Source: Pseudolabrys sp. (GTDB lineage: Bacteria > Pseudomonadota > Alphaproteobacteria > Rhizobiales > Xanthobacteraceae). Taken from it: a DNA stretch of 64,000 bases. Below the pieces are notes generated by a model. That model made no database searches and was not told the origin of the DNA. It saw only the letters and a list, made by a program, of their open reading frames with translations. The translations under genes and the position numbers were made by a program. The stretch covers positions 57,081 through 121,080 of the forward strand of contig JAHCKG010000012.1 in NCBI GenBank assembly GCA_026125895.1. Reading direction: 5' to 3'. How positions within the stretch are numbered: position 1 is the stretch's first letter; every line of letters starts with the position of its first letter. Below are positions 35,279 through 44,700 of this stretch, in pieces.

Positions 35279-36046
35279 ATGACTGAATTGGACAAGAAGC
35301 CGGGCGAGGAATTGTCCGCCGACGTCACGCAATTGGCGGCGTCGCACACCAGCTTCGCCGGCCGGTTGCGCAATTATTTCCTCACCGGACTGGTGGTCGC
35401 CGGGCCGGTTTTCATCACCGTCTATCTGACCTGGTCGTTCATCACCTGGGTTGACGACTGGGTGCGGCCGTTCATCCCGCCCGCTTATCGCCCGGAGACC
35501 TATCTGCCTTGGCCGATCCCCGGCACGGGTCTCGTCATCGCCATCATCGCGCTGACGCTGCTTGGTTTCCTCACCGCCAATCTGGTCGGCCGGTCGCTGG
35601 TCGAACTGGGCGAGGGCATCCTCAACCGCATGCCGATCGTGCGGCCGGTCTACAAGACCATGAAGCAGATCTTCGAGACCCTGTTCTCGAAGTCCGGCTC
35701 GAGCTTCCGCAAGGTGGCGCTGGTGGAATTTCCGGCGCCGGGCATGTGGTCGATCGTCTTCATTTCGCAGCCGCCGGCCGATCAGATCGCGCAACGCCTG
35801 CCGGAAAGCGACAATGTCTCCGTGTTTCTGCCCTGTACGCCGAACCCGACCACCGGATTCTTCTTCTTTGTGCCGCGCAACAAACTGATCGAGCTGGATA
35901 TCGGCGTCGAGACCGGCATGACGCTGATCATGTCGGCGGGCATGGTGCAGCCGGCCGCCGACAAGGACGCGCAGAAGAAGCTCGCCGATCTGGCGGCGAC
36001 GGCACGCGCGGCGCAGATCGCGCGGGCGCCCGCCGACGCGCAATAG
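35279..36046 (+). CDS. DUF502 family membrane protein
   Basis: A 255-residue protein with two membrane helices, LRNYFLTGLVVAGPVFITVYL near residue 30 and GLVIAIIALTLLGFLTANLVG near 85. A soluble domain follows with GEGILNRMPIVRPVYKTMKQIFETLF and the late VFLPCTPNPTTGFFFFVPRNKLIELD. These are DUF502 signatures; the family is widespread and its function unknown. It follows glmS by 78 bases and may share its transcript. Confidence 0.9.
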   Translation: MTELDKKPGEELSADVTQLAASHTSFAGRLRNYFLTGLVVAGPVFITVYLTWSFITWVDDWVRPFIPPAYRPETYLPWPIPGTGLVIAIIALTLLGFLTANLVGRSLVELGEGILNRMPIVRPVYKTMKQIFETLFSKSGSSFRKVALVEFPAPGMWSIVFISQPPADQIAQRLPESDNVSVFLPCTPNPTTGFFFFVPRNKLIELDIGVETGMTLIMSAGMVQPAADKDAQKKLADLAATARAAQIARAPADAQ

Positions 36047-36139
36047 CAGCGGACAACTCCGGTATTTGCCGGGATATTTATACGCGCCGGTGTTTATAAT
36101 GGCGGCCTCGCGTCGGTCGCGACGCCAGGGGGCAACGCC

Positions 36140-36487
36140 ATGAACTTCACGCAGGCCGTTCAATCCGGATTCAATAACTATGTGACCTTTTCGGGCCGCG
36201 CGCCGCGCTCGGAATATTGGTACTGGGCGCTGTTCTCCTTCATCGTCCAGATCGTCGCCAACATGCTCGACATGGCCATGGGCATGGGGCTGATCAGCGG
36301 CCTCTTGTCGCTGGCGTTGCTGCTGCCGTCGATTGCCGTCGGCGTGCGCCGCCTCCACGACATCGACCGCACCGGCTGGTGGCTGCTGATCGCCTTCACC
36401 GGCATCGGCATCATCCTGCTGATCGTCTGGGCCTGCATCAAGGGCACCGACGGCCCGAACCAGTACGGGCCCGATCCGCTCGGCTAG
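36140..36487 (+). CDS. DUF805 family membrane protein
   Basis: A 115-residue inner-membrane protein of the DUF805 (YhaH/YhaI) family. It has the typical start FTQAVQSGFNNYVTFSGRAPRSEYWYWALF, a middle SIAVGVRRLHDIDRTGWWLLIAF and the end KGTDGPNQYGPDPLG. Three to four helices are predicted. The function of the family is unknown; it converges on recG. Confidence 0.94.
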   Translation: MNFTQAVQSGFNNYVTFSGRAPRSEYWYWALFSFIVQIVANMLDMAMGMGLISGLLSLALLLPSIAVGVRRLHDIDRTGWWLLIAFTGIGIILLIVWACIKGTDGPNQYGPDPLG

Positions 36488-36498
36488 CCGGGCTACGA

Positions 36499-38598
36499 TT
36501 ACCCCGCCCTCGTCAGCTTGATCGCCTCATCCTTGCCGAACAGATAGAGCAGGTGGCGCAGCGCCTTGCCGCGCTCGCTCTGCAATTGCGGATCGCGCTC
36601 GAGGATCAGCTTGGCGTCGTCGCGGGCGGCGCCGAGGTATTTGCCGTGCGTCTCGAGCCGCGCCACGTGGAAGCCGGGATCGCCGCTCTGCCGCGTGCCG
36701 AGCACGTCGCCTTCGCCGCGCAGCCGCAGATCTTCTTCGGCGATGCGGAAGCCGTCTTCGCTTTCGCGCAGGATGCGTAAGCGCGCCTCGGCGGTTTCGC
36801 CGAGCGGGCCCTTGTAGAGCAGGAGGCACGTCGAGCGACCGGAGCCGCGGCCGACGCGGCCGCGCAGCTGGTGCAGCTGGGCGAGGCCGAAGCGCTCGGC
36901 GTGCTCGATCACCATGATGGTCGCTTCGGGCACATCGACGCCGACCTCGATCACCGTGGTGGCGATCAGCAACTGGCTCTTGCCGGAGGCGAAACGCGCC
37001 ATCGCCGCATCCTTGTCGGCGGCCTTCATCTTGCCGTGCACCAGATCGACCTTGACGCCGAAGCGCTGGCGCAAATCCTCGTAGCGCGCTTCCGCCGCGG
37101 CGAGGTCGATCTTCTCCGACTCTTCGACCAGCGGGCACACCCAGTAAGCGCGTTTGCCTTCCGCAATGGCGCGGCCGATGGCGTCCTCGACCTCGGCGAC
37201 GCGGTCGAGCGGAATGGTGCGGGTGTCGATCGGCTGCCGGCCCGGCGGCTTCTCGCGCAATTCGGAGATGTCCATGTCGCCGAAAAAGGTCAGCACCAAA
37301 GTGCGCGGGATCGGCGTCGCCGTCAGCACCAGCACATCGACGGCCTCGCCCTTCTGCGTCAGCGCCAGGCGTTGGTGAACGCCGAAGCGGTGCTGCTCAT
37401 CGACGATGGCGAGCGCGAGATCGTGAAACAGCACCTCGTCCTGGAACAGCGCATGGGTGCCGACAATGATGTCGATGTCGCCGAGCGCCAGCCGGTCGAG
37501 GATCGCCTTGCGCTCGCCGCCGCGGTCGCGGCCGGTGAGGAGGGCGACGTTGATGCCGGCGGCCTTGGCCAGCGGCTCGATGGTGGCGAAGTGCTGCCGC
37601 GCCAGAATTTCGGTCGGCGCCATCAGCGCCGCCTGCCGGCCGGCCTCGATCACCGTCGCCGCGGCGATCAGCGCCACCACGGTCTTGCCGGAGCCGACGT
37701 CGCCTTGCACCAGGCGCAACATGCGCTGCGGCAGCGCCAGATCGTTGACGATATCGTTGACCGCCTGCTGCTGCGAATGCGTCAGCGTATAGGGCAGGGC
37801 CTTGAGGATTTTGGCGCGCAGCTGGCCTTCGCTCGAGGTGCCGCGTCCGGCCTGACGGCGCATATGCGCGCGCATCAGCGCGAGCGCCAACTGACCGGCG
37901 AGCATCTCGTCAAAGGCGAGCCGCGTCCAGGCAGGACCGTCCGGCGCGATGTCGTGCGGCTCCGCCGGCTTGTGCAGGCTGCGCAGCGCTTCCGCGAACC
38001 CGGGAAAGCGCTCGCGCGACGCCCACGCCTCGTCCTGCCATTCCGGCAGTTCCGGCAGGCGTCCGAGCGCCCCATCCATGGCGCGGCGAACGTTTCCAAG
38101 ATTGAGGCCCTCGGTGAGCGGATACACCGGCTCGACCAGCGGCAGGTCGGCAAAGCCCTTCTCGTCGACGACGCGGTCCGGGTGCACCATTTGCAGGTTG
38201 CCGTCGTACAGCTCGGCGATGCCGGATACGTAGCGCTTCTCGCCAACCGGCAAGAGCTTCTCCAGATAATCGGCTTTGGCGTGGAAGAAGGTCAGCGTCA
38301 GCGTCATATTGGTGTCGTCATAGGTGACGACGCGGTACGGCGCGCGCGGCCGGTTCGGCGGCGCCGGCTTGTGGTAATCGACCGTCACCGACACCGTGAC
38401 CACCTGCCCGGGAACCACTTCGTTGAGCTTGGGCCGGGCGCGTCGGTCGATGGTGCCGGACGGCATGTGCAGCAGCAGGTCGATGACGCGCGGCTCGTCG
38501 CGGCCGGTAAGCTTGCCATAGAGCAGCGCCAGCTTCGGCCCGACGCCGGGCAGGCTGGTGATGGCGGCGAACAGGGGGTTGAGAACCGGCGGGCGCAT
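36499..38598 (-). CDS. recG: ATP-dependent DNA helicase RecG
   Basis: A 699-residue branch-migration helicase that regresses stalled forks. The N-terminal wedge domain (about 1-200) precedes the helicase core, with Walker A GDVGSGKTVVA near 302-312, the DEQH box in VDEQHRFG near 397-404, LTATPIPRTL, and the RecG-specific TLVLTF...EKPPGRQPIDT and C-terminal RGRVGRGSGRSTCLLLY. Length is normal (E. coli 693). A single-arm family B repeat lies just upstream. Confidence 0.97.
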   Translation of the reverse strand: MRPPVLNPLFAAITSLPGVGPKLALLYGKLTGRDEPRVIDLLLHMPSGTIDRRARPKLNEVVPGQVVTVSVTVDYHKPAPPNRPRAPYRVVTYDDTNMTLTLTFFHAKADYLEKLLPVGEKRYVSGIAELYDGNLQMVHPDRVVDEKGFADLPLVEPVYPLTEGLNLGNVRRAMDGALGRLPELPEWQDEAWASRERFPGFAEALRSLHKPAEPHDIAPDGPAWTRLAFDEMLAGQLALALMRAHMRRQAGRGTSSEGQLRAKILKALPYTLTHSQQQAVNDIVNDLALPQRMLRLVQGDVGSGKTVVALIAAATVIEAGRQAALMAPTEILARQHFATIEPLAKAAGINVALLTGRDRGGERKAILDRLALGDIDIIVGTHALFQDEVLFHDLALAIVDEQHRFGVHQRLALTQKGEAVDVLVLTATPIPRTLVLTFFGDMDISELREKPPGRQPIDTRTIPLDRVAEVEDAIGRAIAEGKRAYWVCPLVEESEKIDLAAAEARYEDLRQRFGVKVDLVHGKMKAADKDAAMARFASGKSQLLIATTVIEVGVDVPEATIMVIEHAERFGLAQLHQLRGRVGRGSGRSTCLLLYKGPLGETAEARLRILRESEDGFRIAEEDLRLRGEGDVLGTRQSGDPGFHVARLETHGKYLGAARDDAKLILERDPQLQSERGKALRHLLYLFGKDEAIKLTRAG

Positions 38599-38628
38599 CG
38601 AAGTACACTACGCCAAATGCGGCGCGGT

Positions 38629-38665
38629 GCCCGGCCGAACGGGCCGGGCATCCACGTATTTTTGA
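38629..38665 (+). repeat. Single-arm copy of repeat family B
   Basis: A hairpin of GCCCGGCC (38629-38636) and GGCCGGGC (38642-38649) with a five-base loop, followed by ATCCACGTATTTTTGACG. The hairpin plus ATCCACG tail matches one arm of the 9540-9628 element; no opposite arm is seen nearby. It lies between recG and the decarboxylase-family gene. Confidence 0.65.
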
Positions 38666-38688
38666 CGCACGAGAGGATGCGGCGATCG

Positions 38689-39105
38689 CTACGCAGGAAC
38701 CGGCCCGGCCGACGGCGTGGCGGCGAAGACTTCCTTGGCTGCGAACAGTCCGTTCAGCGCTGCCGGGAATCCTGCATAGACCGCCATCTGCATCATGACC
38801 TCGATTATTTCCTGCCGGGTCACTCCGACGTTCAAACCCGCTTCGATATGAACCTTCAGTTGCGGGGTCGCATTGCCCATCGCCGTCAATGCAGCGATGG
38901 TGGCGATTTCGCGCGCCCGCAGATCGAGGCCAGGCCGGCTGTAGATGTCGCCGAAGGAAAATTCGAGAATGTAGCGGCCGAAGTCGGGGGCGATGTCGGC
39001 CAAAGCCGCGATGACCCTGCTGCCGGCCTCACCGTCGATTTTGGCGAGCGCCAGCTTGCCGCGTTCGAGTCGATTGTCGCTGCGGTCGGAATCCTGTTGC
39101 GTCAC
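38689..39105 (-). CDS. Carboxymuconolactone decarboxylase family protein
   Basis: A 138-residue all-helical protein with the gamma-CMD signature LDLRAREIATIAALTAMGNATPQLKVHIEAGLNVGVTRQEIIEVMMQMAVYAGFPAALNGL. The CxxC of AhpD-type peroxidases is absent, which favours the decarboxylase-like branch, though many such proteins have other roles. The GTG at 39105, with AGAGGA upstream, is chosen over the longer frame from 39255. The gene overlaps the 3' end of the MerR gene by 77 bases in another frame. Confidence 0.88.
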   Translation of the reverse strand: MTQQDSDRSDNRLERGKLALAKIDGEAGSRVIAALADIAPDFGRYILEFSFGDIYSRPGLDLRAREIATIAALTAMGNATPQLKVHIEAGLNVGVTRQEIIEVMMQMAVYAGFPAALNGLFAAKEVFAATPSAGPVPA

Positions 39106-39475
39106 TTGTATTCGTCCTCTGATTGGGGCCGGTGTAGCCGGCAATTTTCGTGTCGAGAACGAGCAGACAGGCTTGCAGTTCGGCAACATGGGCACGGACA
39201 CGCTCGCGGTGCTGTTCGAGAAGTGCACGACGCGCCGCTTCGGTGCTGACGCCACCGTCCCGCAGGGCGGCGTAACGCAGCATCTCCCGGATAGGCATCC
39301 CGGTCGTCTTCAGACGATCAAGAAATTCAGTCCAGTTCAGAATCGATGCGCCGTAGTCACGCTGGCCCGATGAGTCCCGGTGCGCTCGTGGAAGCAGCCC
39401 GATCCGCTCATAGTAGCGGATCGTGTAAGCCGACAATCCAGATCGTTTTGCCAGTTCGCCAATCTTCACGAGCAC
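39029..39475 (-). CDS. MerR family transcriptional regulator
   Basis: A 148-residue regulator with the MerR helix-turn-helix at the N-terminus (VKIGELAKRSGLSAYTIRYYERIGLLPRAHRD) and a coiled dimerisation helix (about 75-115). There is no cysteine cluster, so it is not a metal sensor of the classic type. The last 25 residues are basic and lie inside the downstream gene. It is co-transcribed with the CMD-family gene and the most likely target is that gene or the divergent region; this is inferred. Confidence 0.9.
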   Translation of the reverse strand: MLVKIGELAKRSGLSAYTIRYYERIGLLPRAHRDSSGQRDYGASILNWTEFLDRLKTTGMPIREMLRYAALRDGGVSTEAARRALLEQHRERVRAHVAELQACLLVLDTKIAGYTGPNQRTNTSDATGFRPQRQSTRTRQAGARQNRR

Positions 39476-39582
39476 GTTCTCTCAACACGACGCTGTCGAG
39501 GCTAGGGGTTAGAGCGCGCTCTAAGTCAAGGAGAAATTGGCTGCGGCAGGCGGGTGACTTGGTCTGCGCCGCACCGTTGCTC

Positions 39583-41181
39583 TCACGCGGGCCTGATCTG
39601 CTGGGGAAACGCGAACAGGTTGCCCGGGTCGTGCTGCGCCTTGATCCGGCGCAGGCGGGCGAGGTTCGCGCCATAATAGGCGCTCTCGTAGTCCTTTCGC
39701 ATCGGATCGGCGAAGTTCTGGTAGGCGTGCCGGTTGCAGGCCGTCAGCTTCAGGAGTTCCTCGTACAGGCCGTTCATCCATCTGACGTTGGCGGCGAGCC
39801 GCGCCTGACCGTCGCGCGCCGTCCATGGCAGGCCGATGTCGGCGAGCCAGACATTGTCGCGGTGGACGTATGCGGTTTCGTCGGCGCGCATGTCGTTGAT
39901 GGCGCCGCCGGTCTGGAAGAAACGGATGTCGGCATTGATGTGATGGCTGCCGCGATCGTCGCTACCGCGCCAGCCTTCCATCAGCCGGGTGATGTGATCG
40001 AACGTATCGGCGTCGAACGAGTGCGTCAGGAAGGTCGAGCGTTCGTGGAATGCGAACGGCCCGTCGAGCTCGATCAGGTCCCTGGTCTGCGCCGCCCAGT
40101 AGTCGCGGAATGCGATCTGGTAGACGCAGGGACCGGGGTGCTCCGGCCAGCTCTCGACGCGCTGTGACGCCGGCACGGCGCGGAGGGCCGGCCCGAGGAG
40201 GTCCAGAACGGCCTGCGTCATGTCGTCGTCGCTCTGGTATTGACCGAGAATATTGACGCCGAATTGCTTCGTCTGGCCGATCGGGTTCGGCGCGGTGATG
40301 GCAAAGCGCGAACCGACCTCGCGCGGCGCTTTCTCAAATGACGTCATTAGTTCATGAGCGACCTTGGCCATCTCGGTGCGCGTGCCTGACCATGCCGCCT
40401 TGAAGTAGGTGATCCTGCGTGTCGGGAACGTGTTCAGCGTGAACGACGTGTTGATGCCGAAATTACCGCCGCCGCCACCGCGGCACGCCCAGAACAGATC
40501 CTCGTTCTCGGTCGCGGAGAGCTGCTTCACGGTGCCATCGGCGGTGACGATTTCACTCGCGGTCATGGCGTCGCTGCCGATGCCGTGCAGGCGCATGTTG
40601 AAGCCGATGCCGCCGCCGAGCAGAAAACCGGCGGCGCCGACGGTCGGGCAGCGCCCATGCGTCGTCGTGCGATTGGCGGACTTGAGAAGATCATAGAGAT
40701 CGCCATTGCGCGATCCGGCGCCAAAGGTCACTTCCTCCGGCTTGCTCCAGTGGCCGCCGCGGATCATCGACACATCGATCATCAGGCCGGTGGTCGAGGA
40801 GTATCCCGCGTAAGAATGGCCCCCGCAGCGGGCCACCAACGGCACCTTGTTGTCGCGCGCCCAGTTGATGCAGAGCGCGACGTCGGCGGTGCTGGCGCAC
40901 AGCGCGATGCCTTGCGCACGGCGTTCCTGACGGATGTAAGCGAGGTTGTAGCCGTCCGCGAAGCGCGTGAACGCGGAGTCGCCCGGGCGGATCAGCGGAC
41001 CGGTCAGGCTGTTGGCCAGGCGCGTCCAGTTGGCGCGCCCGACACTGGCGAGAGCCCGCGCCTCAGCCTCGGCCGCCCATTTGAAGCCGTCGCCGCTCGG
41101 GGCCGCTGCCGCCAGACCGAGCGCCGCCGCGCCGGTCAGAAAGCCGCGGCGATGCAGTTGCGGTTGTTGGCCGAGGCTCAT
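39583..41181 (-). CDS. Berberine bridge enzyme-like FAD oxidase, probably bicovalent and Tat-exported
   Basis: A 532-residue FAD-linked oxidase (start ATG 41181). It has an RRGFLTGAAALGLA twin-arginine signal, an FAD-binding domain 4 (about 60-240) and a C-terminal BBE segment (about 480-525, CNRHAYQNFADPMRKDYESAYYG). His122 in RCGGHSYAGYS and Cys178 in GRCPTVGAAGFLLGGG are at the two positions that carry bicovalent FAD in this family. It should oxidise a sugar, alcohol or alkaloid-like substrate with oxygen outside the cytoplasm. The substrate is unknown. Confidence 0.9.
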   Translation of the reverse strand: MSLGQQPQLHRRGFLTGAAALGLAAAAPSGDGFKWAAEAEARALASVGRANWTRLANSLTGPLIRPGDSAFTRFADGYNLAYIRQERRAQGIALCASTADVALCINWARDNKVPLVARCGGHSYAGYSSTTGLMIDVSMIRGGHWSKPEEVTFGAGSRNGDLYDLLKSANRTTTHGRCPTVGAAGFLLGGGIGFNMRLHGIGSDAMTASEIVTADGTVKQLSATENEDLFWACRGGGGGNFGINTSFTLNTFPTRRITYFKAAWSGTRTEMAKVAHELMTSFEKAPREVGSRFAITAPNPIGQTKQFGVNILGQYQSDDDMTQAVLDLLGPALRAVPASQRVESWPEHPGPCVYQIAFRDYWAAQTRDLIELDGPFAFHERSTFLTHSFDADTFDHITRLMEGWRGSDDRGSHHINADIRFFQTGGAINDMRADETAYVHRDNVWLADIGLPWTARDGQARLAANVRWMNGLYEELLKLTACNRHAYQNFADPMRKDYESAYYGANLARLRRIKAQHDPGNLFAFPQQIRPA

Positions 41182-41421
41182 TGGGCACCTGTGTTGGAGT
41201 TGTATGTCGTTCCCGACGTACACAGATTCGGTGATGTCTGATATGACCGGCCGCGGGGAGCTTTGACCCGCGCTGACCTGTCGTCCGCCGCGTTAAGGCC
41301 ATGCGGCCATGCGGAATTGAGCTGACGCGGCTGACGAATAAGCCGCTGACTTGCGCGGCGGCTCAGGCTAAGAGACCCGACACCCGGCTCCGTCCGGGCT
41401 TTTGGCGTTGGAGAAGACGAC

Positions 41422-41706
41422 GTGAGCGGCACTCAGGTTTCGAGCGAGGGCATGGACCTGCGGCGGCGCAAGCTCAAGTTCCGGCTGTGGCACCGCGGCA
41501 TCCGCGAAATGGACTTCGTCATGGGCGGCTTTGCGGACGCCGAGCTGTCGGCCTTGTCCGATGCGCAACTGACCGAGGTCGAAAGCTGGCTCGATATCCC
41601 GGACCAGCAGATGTTCGCCTTCATCAACGGCTCGGAGCAGGCTCCCGCCGATCTCGACACCCCCTTGTTCCGCAAGCTGCGCACCTTCCACGGCACGCGC
41701 CCCTGA
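41422..41706 (+). CDS. sdhE: Succinate dehydrogenase flavinylation/assembly factor SdhE
   Basis: A 94-residue all-helical protein that helps attach FAD to the SdhA flavoprotein. The RGxxE motif is seen as WHRGIREMDFVMGGF, and the LTEVESWLDIPDQQMFAFINGSEQ block is typical of the alphaproteobacterial family. A GTG start is used here; an ATG at 41452 (MDLRRRK) is an alternative. mfd follows by 23 bases in the same direction, an order that is common in Rhizobiales. Confidence 0.92.
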   Translation: MSGTQVSSEGMDLRRRKLKFRLWHRGIREMDFVMGGFADAELSALSDAQLTEVESWLDIPDQQMFAFINGSEQAPADLDTPLFRKLRTFHGTRP

Positions 41707-41729
41707 CCCTGACGACAAGAAGCCCCGGA

Positions 41730-44700
41730 ATGCCCGTATCTCCCGCTCAATCCCTCAAAGCCGGCCGCCCGCTGACCCTCGCGCAGGTGGTCGATGGCGC
41801 CGAAGGCCTGGTGCTCGCCGATCTCGCGCGCGCCATTGCCGCGCGCCCCAACGCTCCGGCGATATCGCTCGCGGTGATCTGCCGCGACGGCCAGCGCATG
41901 GCGCAGCTCTCGCGCGCGCTCTCCTTCTTCGGGCCCGACATCGAGGTGATGGAATTCCCGGCCTGGGACGTGCTGCCCTATGACCGCGTTTCGCCCAATG
42001 CCGCGATCGTCGCCCAGCGCATGACGACCCTGTCGCGGCTCTCCCGCGTCAAGGGGCGCGACAAGCCGTCGATCCTGGTCACCACCGCCAACGCCGCGAC
42101 GCAGCGGGTGCCGGCGCGCGAATTCACCGCGACGCATGCGCTGTCGGTCGCGCCGGGCAACGTGCTGGGCATGCAGAGTGTCGTCGAGTGGCTGGAGCTC
42201 AACGGCTATCTGCGCTCCTCGACCGTACGCGAGCCGGGCGAATATGCGGTGCGCGGCGGCATCCTCGATCTGTTCCCGCCGGGGCTCGATCTGCCGGTGC
42301 GCTTCGACTACTTCGGCGACTCCGTCGAGAGCATCAAGACCTTCGATCCGCAGACCCAGCGCAGCGAACTGCCGATGTCGAAGCTCGACCTCGTGCCGGT
42401 CGCCGAATTCCAGCTCATCACCGAAACCATTCGCAAGTTCCGCACCGGCTATGTCGCGCAGTTCGGCGTCGCCACGCCCGACGACATGCTCTACCAGGCC
42501 GTGAGCGAAGGCCGCCGCCATCCCGGCATGGAGCACTGGCTGCCGCTGTTCCATGAGGGCATGGACACGCTGTTCGACTACCTGCCGGGATCGCCCACCG
42601 TCCTCGAGGCGCTGGCCGACGACGCCATCGAGCAGCGCTTCGCCCAGATCAAGGACTACTACGACGCCCGCGTCGAGGCGCTGAAGGACGGCGTGACGCC
42701 GGCCTACAAGCCGATGCCGCCCGACAAGCTCTATCTGACGGACAAGGAATGGAAGGAACGGCTGGCGAAGACCGCCGTCGCCACCATGACGCCGTTCGAC
42801 GTGCCGGCGGGCAGCGACATCGTCGAGATCGGCGCCCGTCCGGGCCACAACTTCGTCGCCGAGCGCGCCGAGCCCGGCGCCAATGTGTTCGAGGCGGTCG
42901 CCAAACACGTCGGCGCGCTCCAGAGCGACGGCAAGCGCGTCGTCATCGCGCTGTGGAGCGACGGCGCTCGCGAGCGCATGGCGCACGTGCTCACCGACCA
43001 CAAGCTGGTCAATCTCAAGAATGTCGGCTCCTGGCAGCAGGTCACGAGCGCGCCCAAGCACAACATCTCGCTCGCCGTGCTCGGCATCGAATCCGGTTTC
43101 GTCACCGACGACGCCGCCGTCATCAGCGAGCAGGACATTCTCGGCGACCGCCTGGTGCGCACGCGCAAGGCGGCGCGCCGCGCCGACAACTTCATCCAGG
43201 AAGCAACCTCGCTGTCGGCCGGCGATCTCGTCGTCCATGTCGATCACGGCATCGGCCGCTTTGTCGGCCTCCAGGCGATCACGGTGACCGGCGCGCCGCA
43301 TGACTGCCTGGAGATCCATTACGCCGACAGCGCCAAGCTGTTCCTGCCGGTCGAGAACGTCGAACTGTTGTCGCGTTACGGCTCCGAGCAGACCAATGTC
43401 GAACTGGACCGTCTCGGCAGCGGCAACTGGCAGGCCCGTAAAGCCAGAATGAAGAGCCGCATCCGCGAAATCGCGGGTGAGCTCATCAAGATCGCCGCCG
43501 AGCGGCAACTGCGCGAAGCGCCGAAGCTGACGGTCGGGCCGGGGGCCTATGACGAATTTGCCGCCGGCTTCCCCTACGAGGAGACCGAGGACCAGCTCAC
43601 CGCGATCGACGCCACGCTCAAGGACCTCGCCTCGGGCCGGCCGATGGACCGTCTGGTGTGCGGCGACGTCGGTTTCGGCAAGACCGAGATCGCGCTGCGC
43701 GCCACCTTCGATGCGGTGATGAACGGCAAGCAGGTTGCCGTGGTGGTGCCGACGACGCTTCTGGCGCGTCAGCACTTCAAGAACTTCTCCGAGCGTTTCC
43801 GCGGCTTCCCGGTCAATGTCGCGCAACTGTCGCGGCTGGTGCCGGCGGCGCAGCAAACCGCCAACAAGAAGGGGCTGGCCGACGGTTCGGTCGATATCGT
43901 CGTCGGCACCCATGCGGTGCTCGGCAAGGCCATCAAGTTCAAGGATTTAGGCCTCGTCGTGGTGGACGAGGAGCAGCATTTCGGCGTGTCGCACAAGGAA
44001 CGGCTCAAGACGTTGCGCGCCGAAGTGCACGTGCTGACGCTGACGGCGACGCCCATCCCGCGCACCCTGCAACTGGCGCTCACCGGCGTGCGCGACCTGT
44101 CGATCATCGCGTCGCCGCCGGTCGATCGCCTCGCTGTGCGCACCTTCGTGACGCCGTTCGATCCGCTGGTGGTGCGCGAGGCGCTGCTGCGCGAGAAATA
44201 TCGCGGCGGCCAGGCCTTCTATGTCTGTCCGCGCATCGAGGATCTCGCCGGCGCCAAGGACTTCCTCGACAAGCACGTGCCGGAAGTGCGCGTCGTCGTC
44301 GCCCACGGCCAGATGCCGCCGACCGTGCTCGACGACATCATGACCGCGTTCTACGACGGCAAATACGATGTGCTGCTGTCCACCACCATCGTCGAGAGCG
44401 GTCTCGATATTCCGACCGCCAACACGCTGATCGTGCACCGCGCCGACATGTTCGGCCTGGCGCAGCTCTACCAGTTGCGCGGCCGCGTCGGCCGTTCCAA
44501 GCTGCGCGCTTATGCGCTGCTGACGCTGCCGGCCAACCGCACCATCACGCCGCAGGCCGAGCGCCGCCTGAAAGTTCTGCAATCGCTCGACACCTTGGGC
44601 GCCGGCTTCCAGCTCGCCTCGCATGATCTCGATATCCGCGGCGCCGGCAACCTGCTCGGCGAGGAGCAGTCCGGCCACATCAAGGAAGTCGGCTTCGAAC

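Noticed and set aside
34223-36358. A 711-codon minus-strand ORF over glmS and the DUF502 gene
   Set aside because: Antisense to well-identified genes, no domain and no ribosome-binding site.
36871-39249. A 792-codon plus-strand ORF over recG
   Set aside because: Antisense shadow of recG with Arg/Gln/His-rich sequence; third-position GC explains the open frame.
41433-43913. An 826-codon minus-strand ORF over sdhE and mfd
   Set aside because: Antisense shadow of strongly conserved genes in GC-rich DNA, with no recognisable domain.
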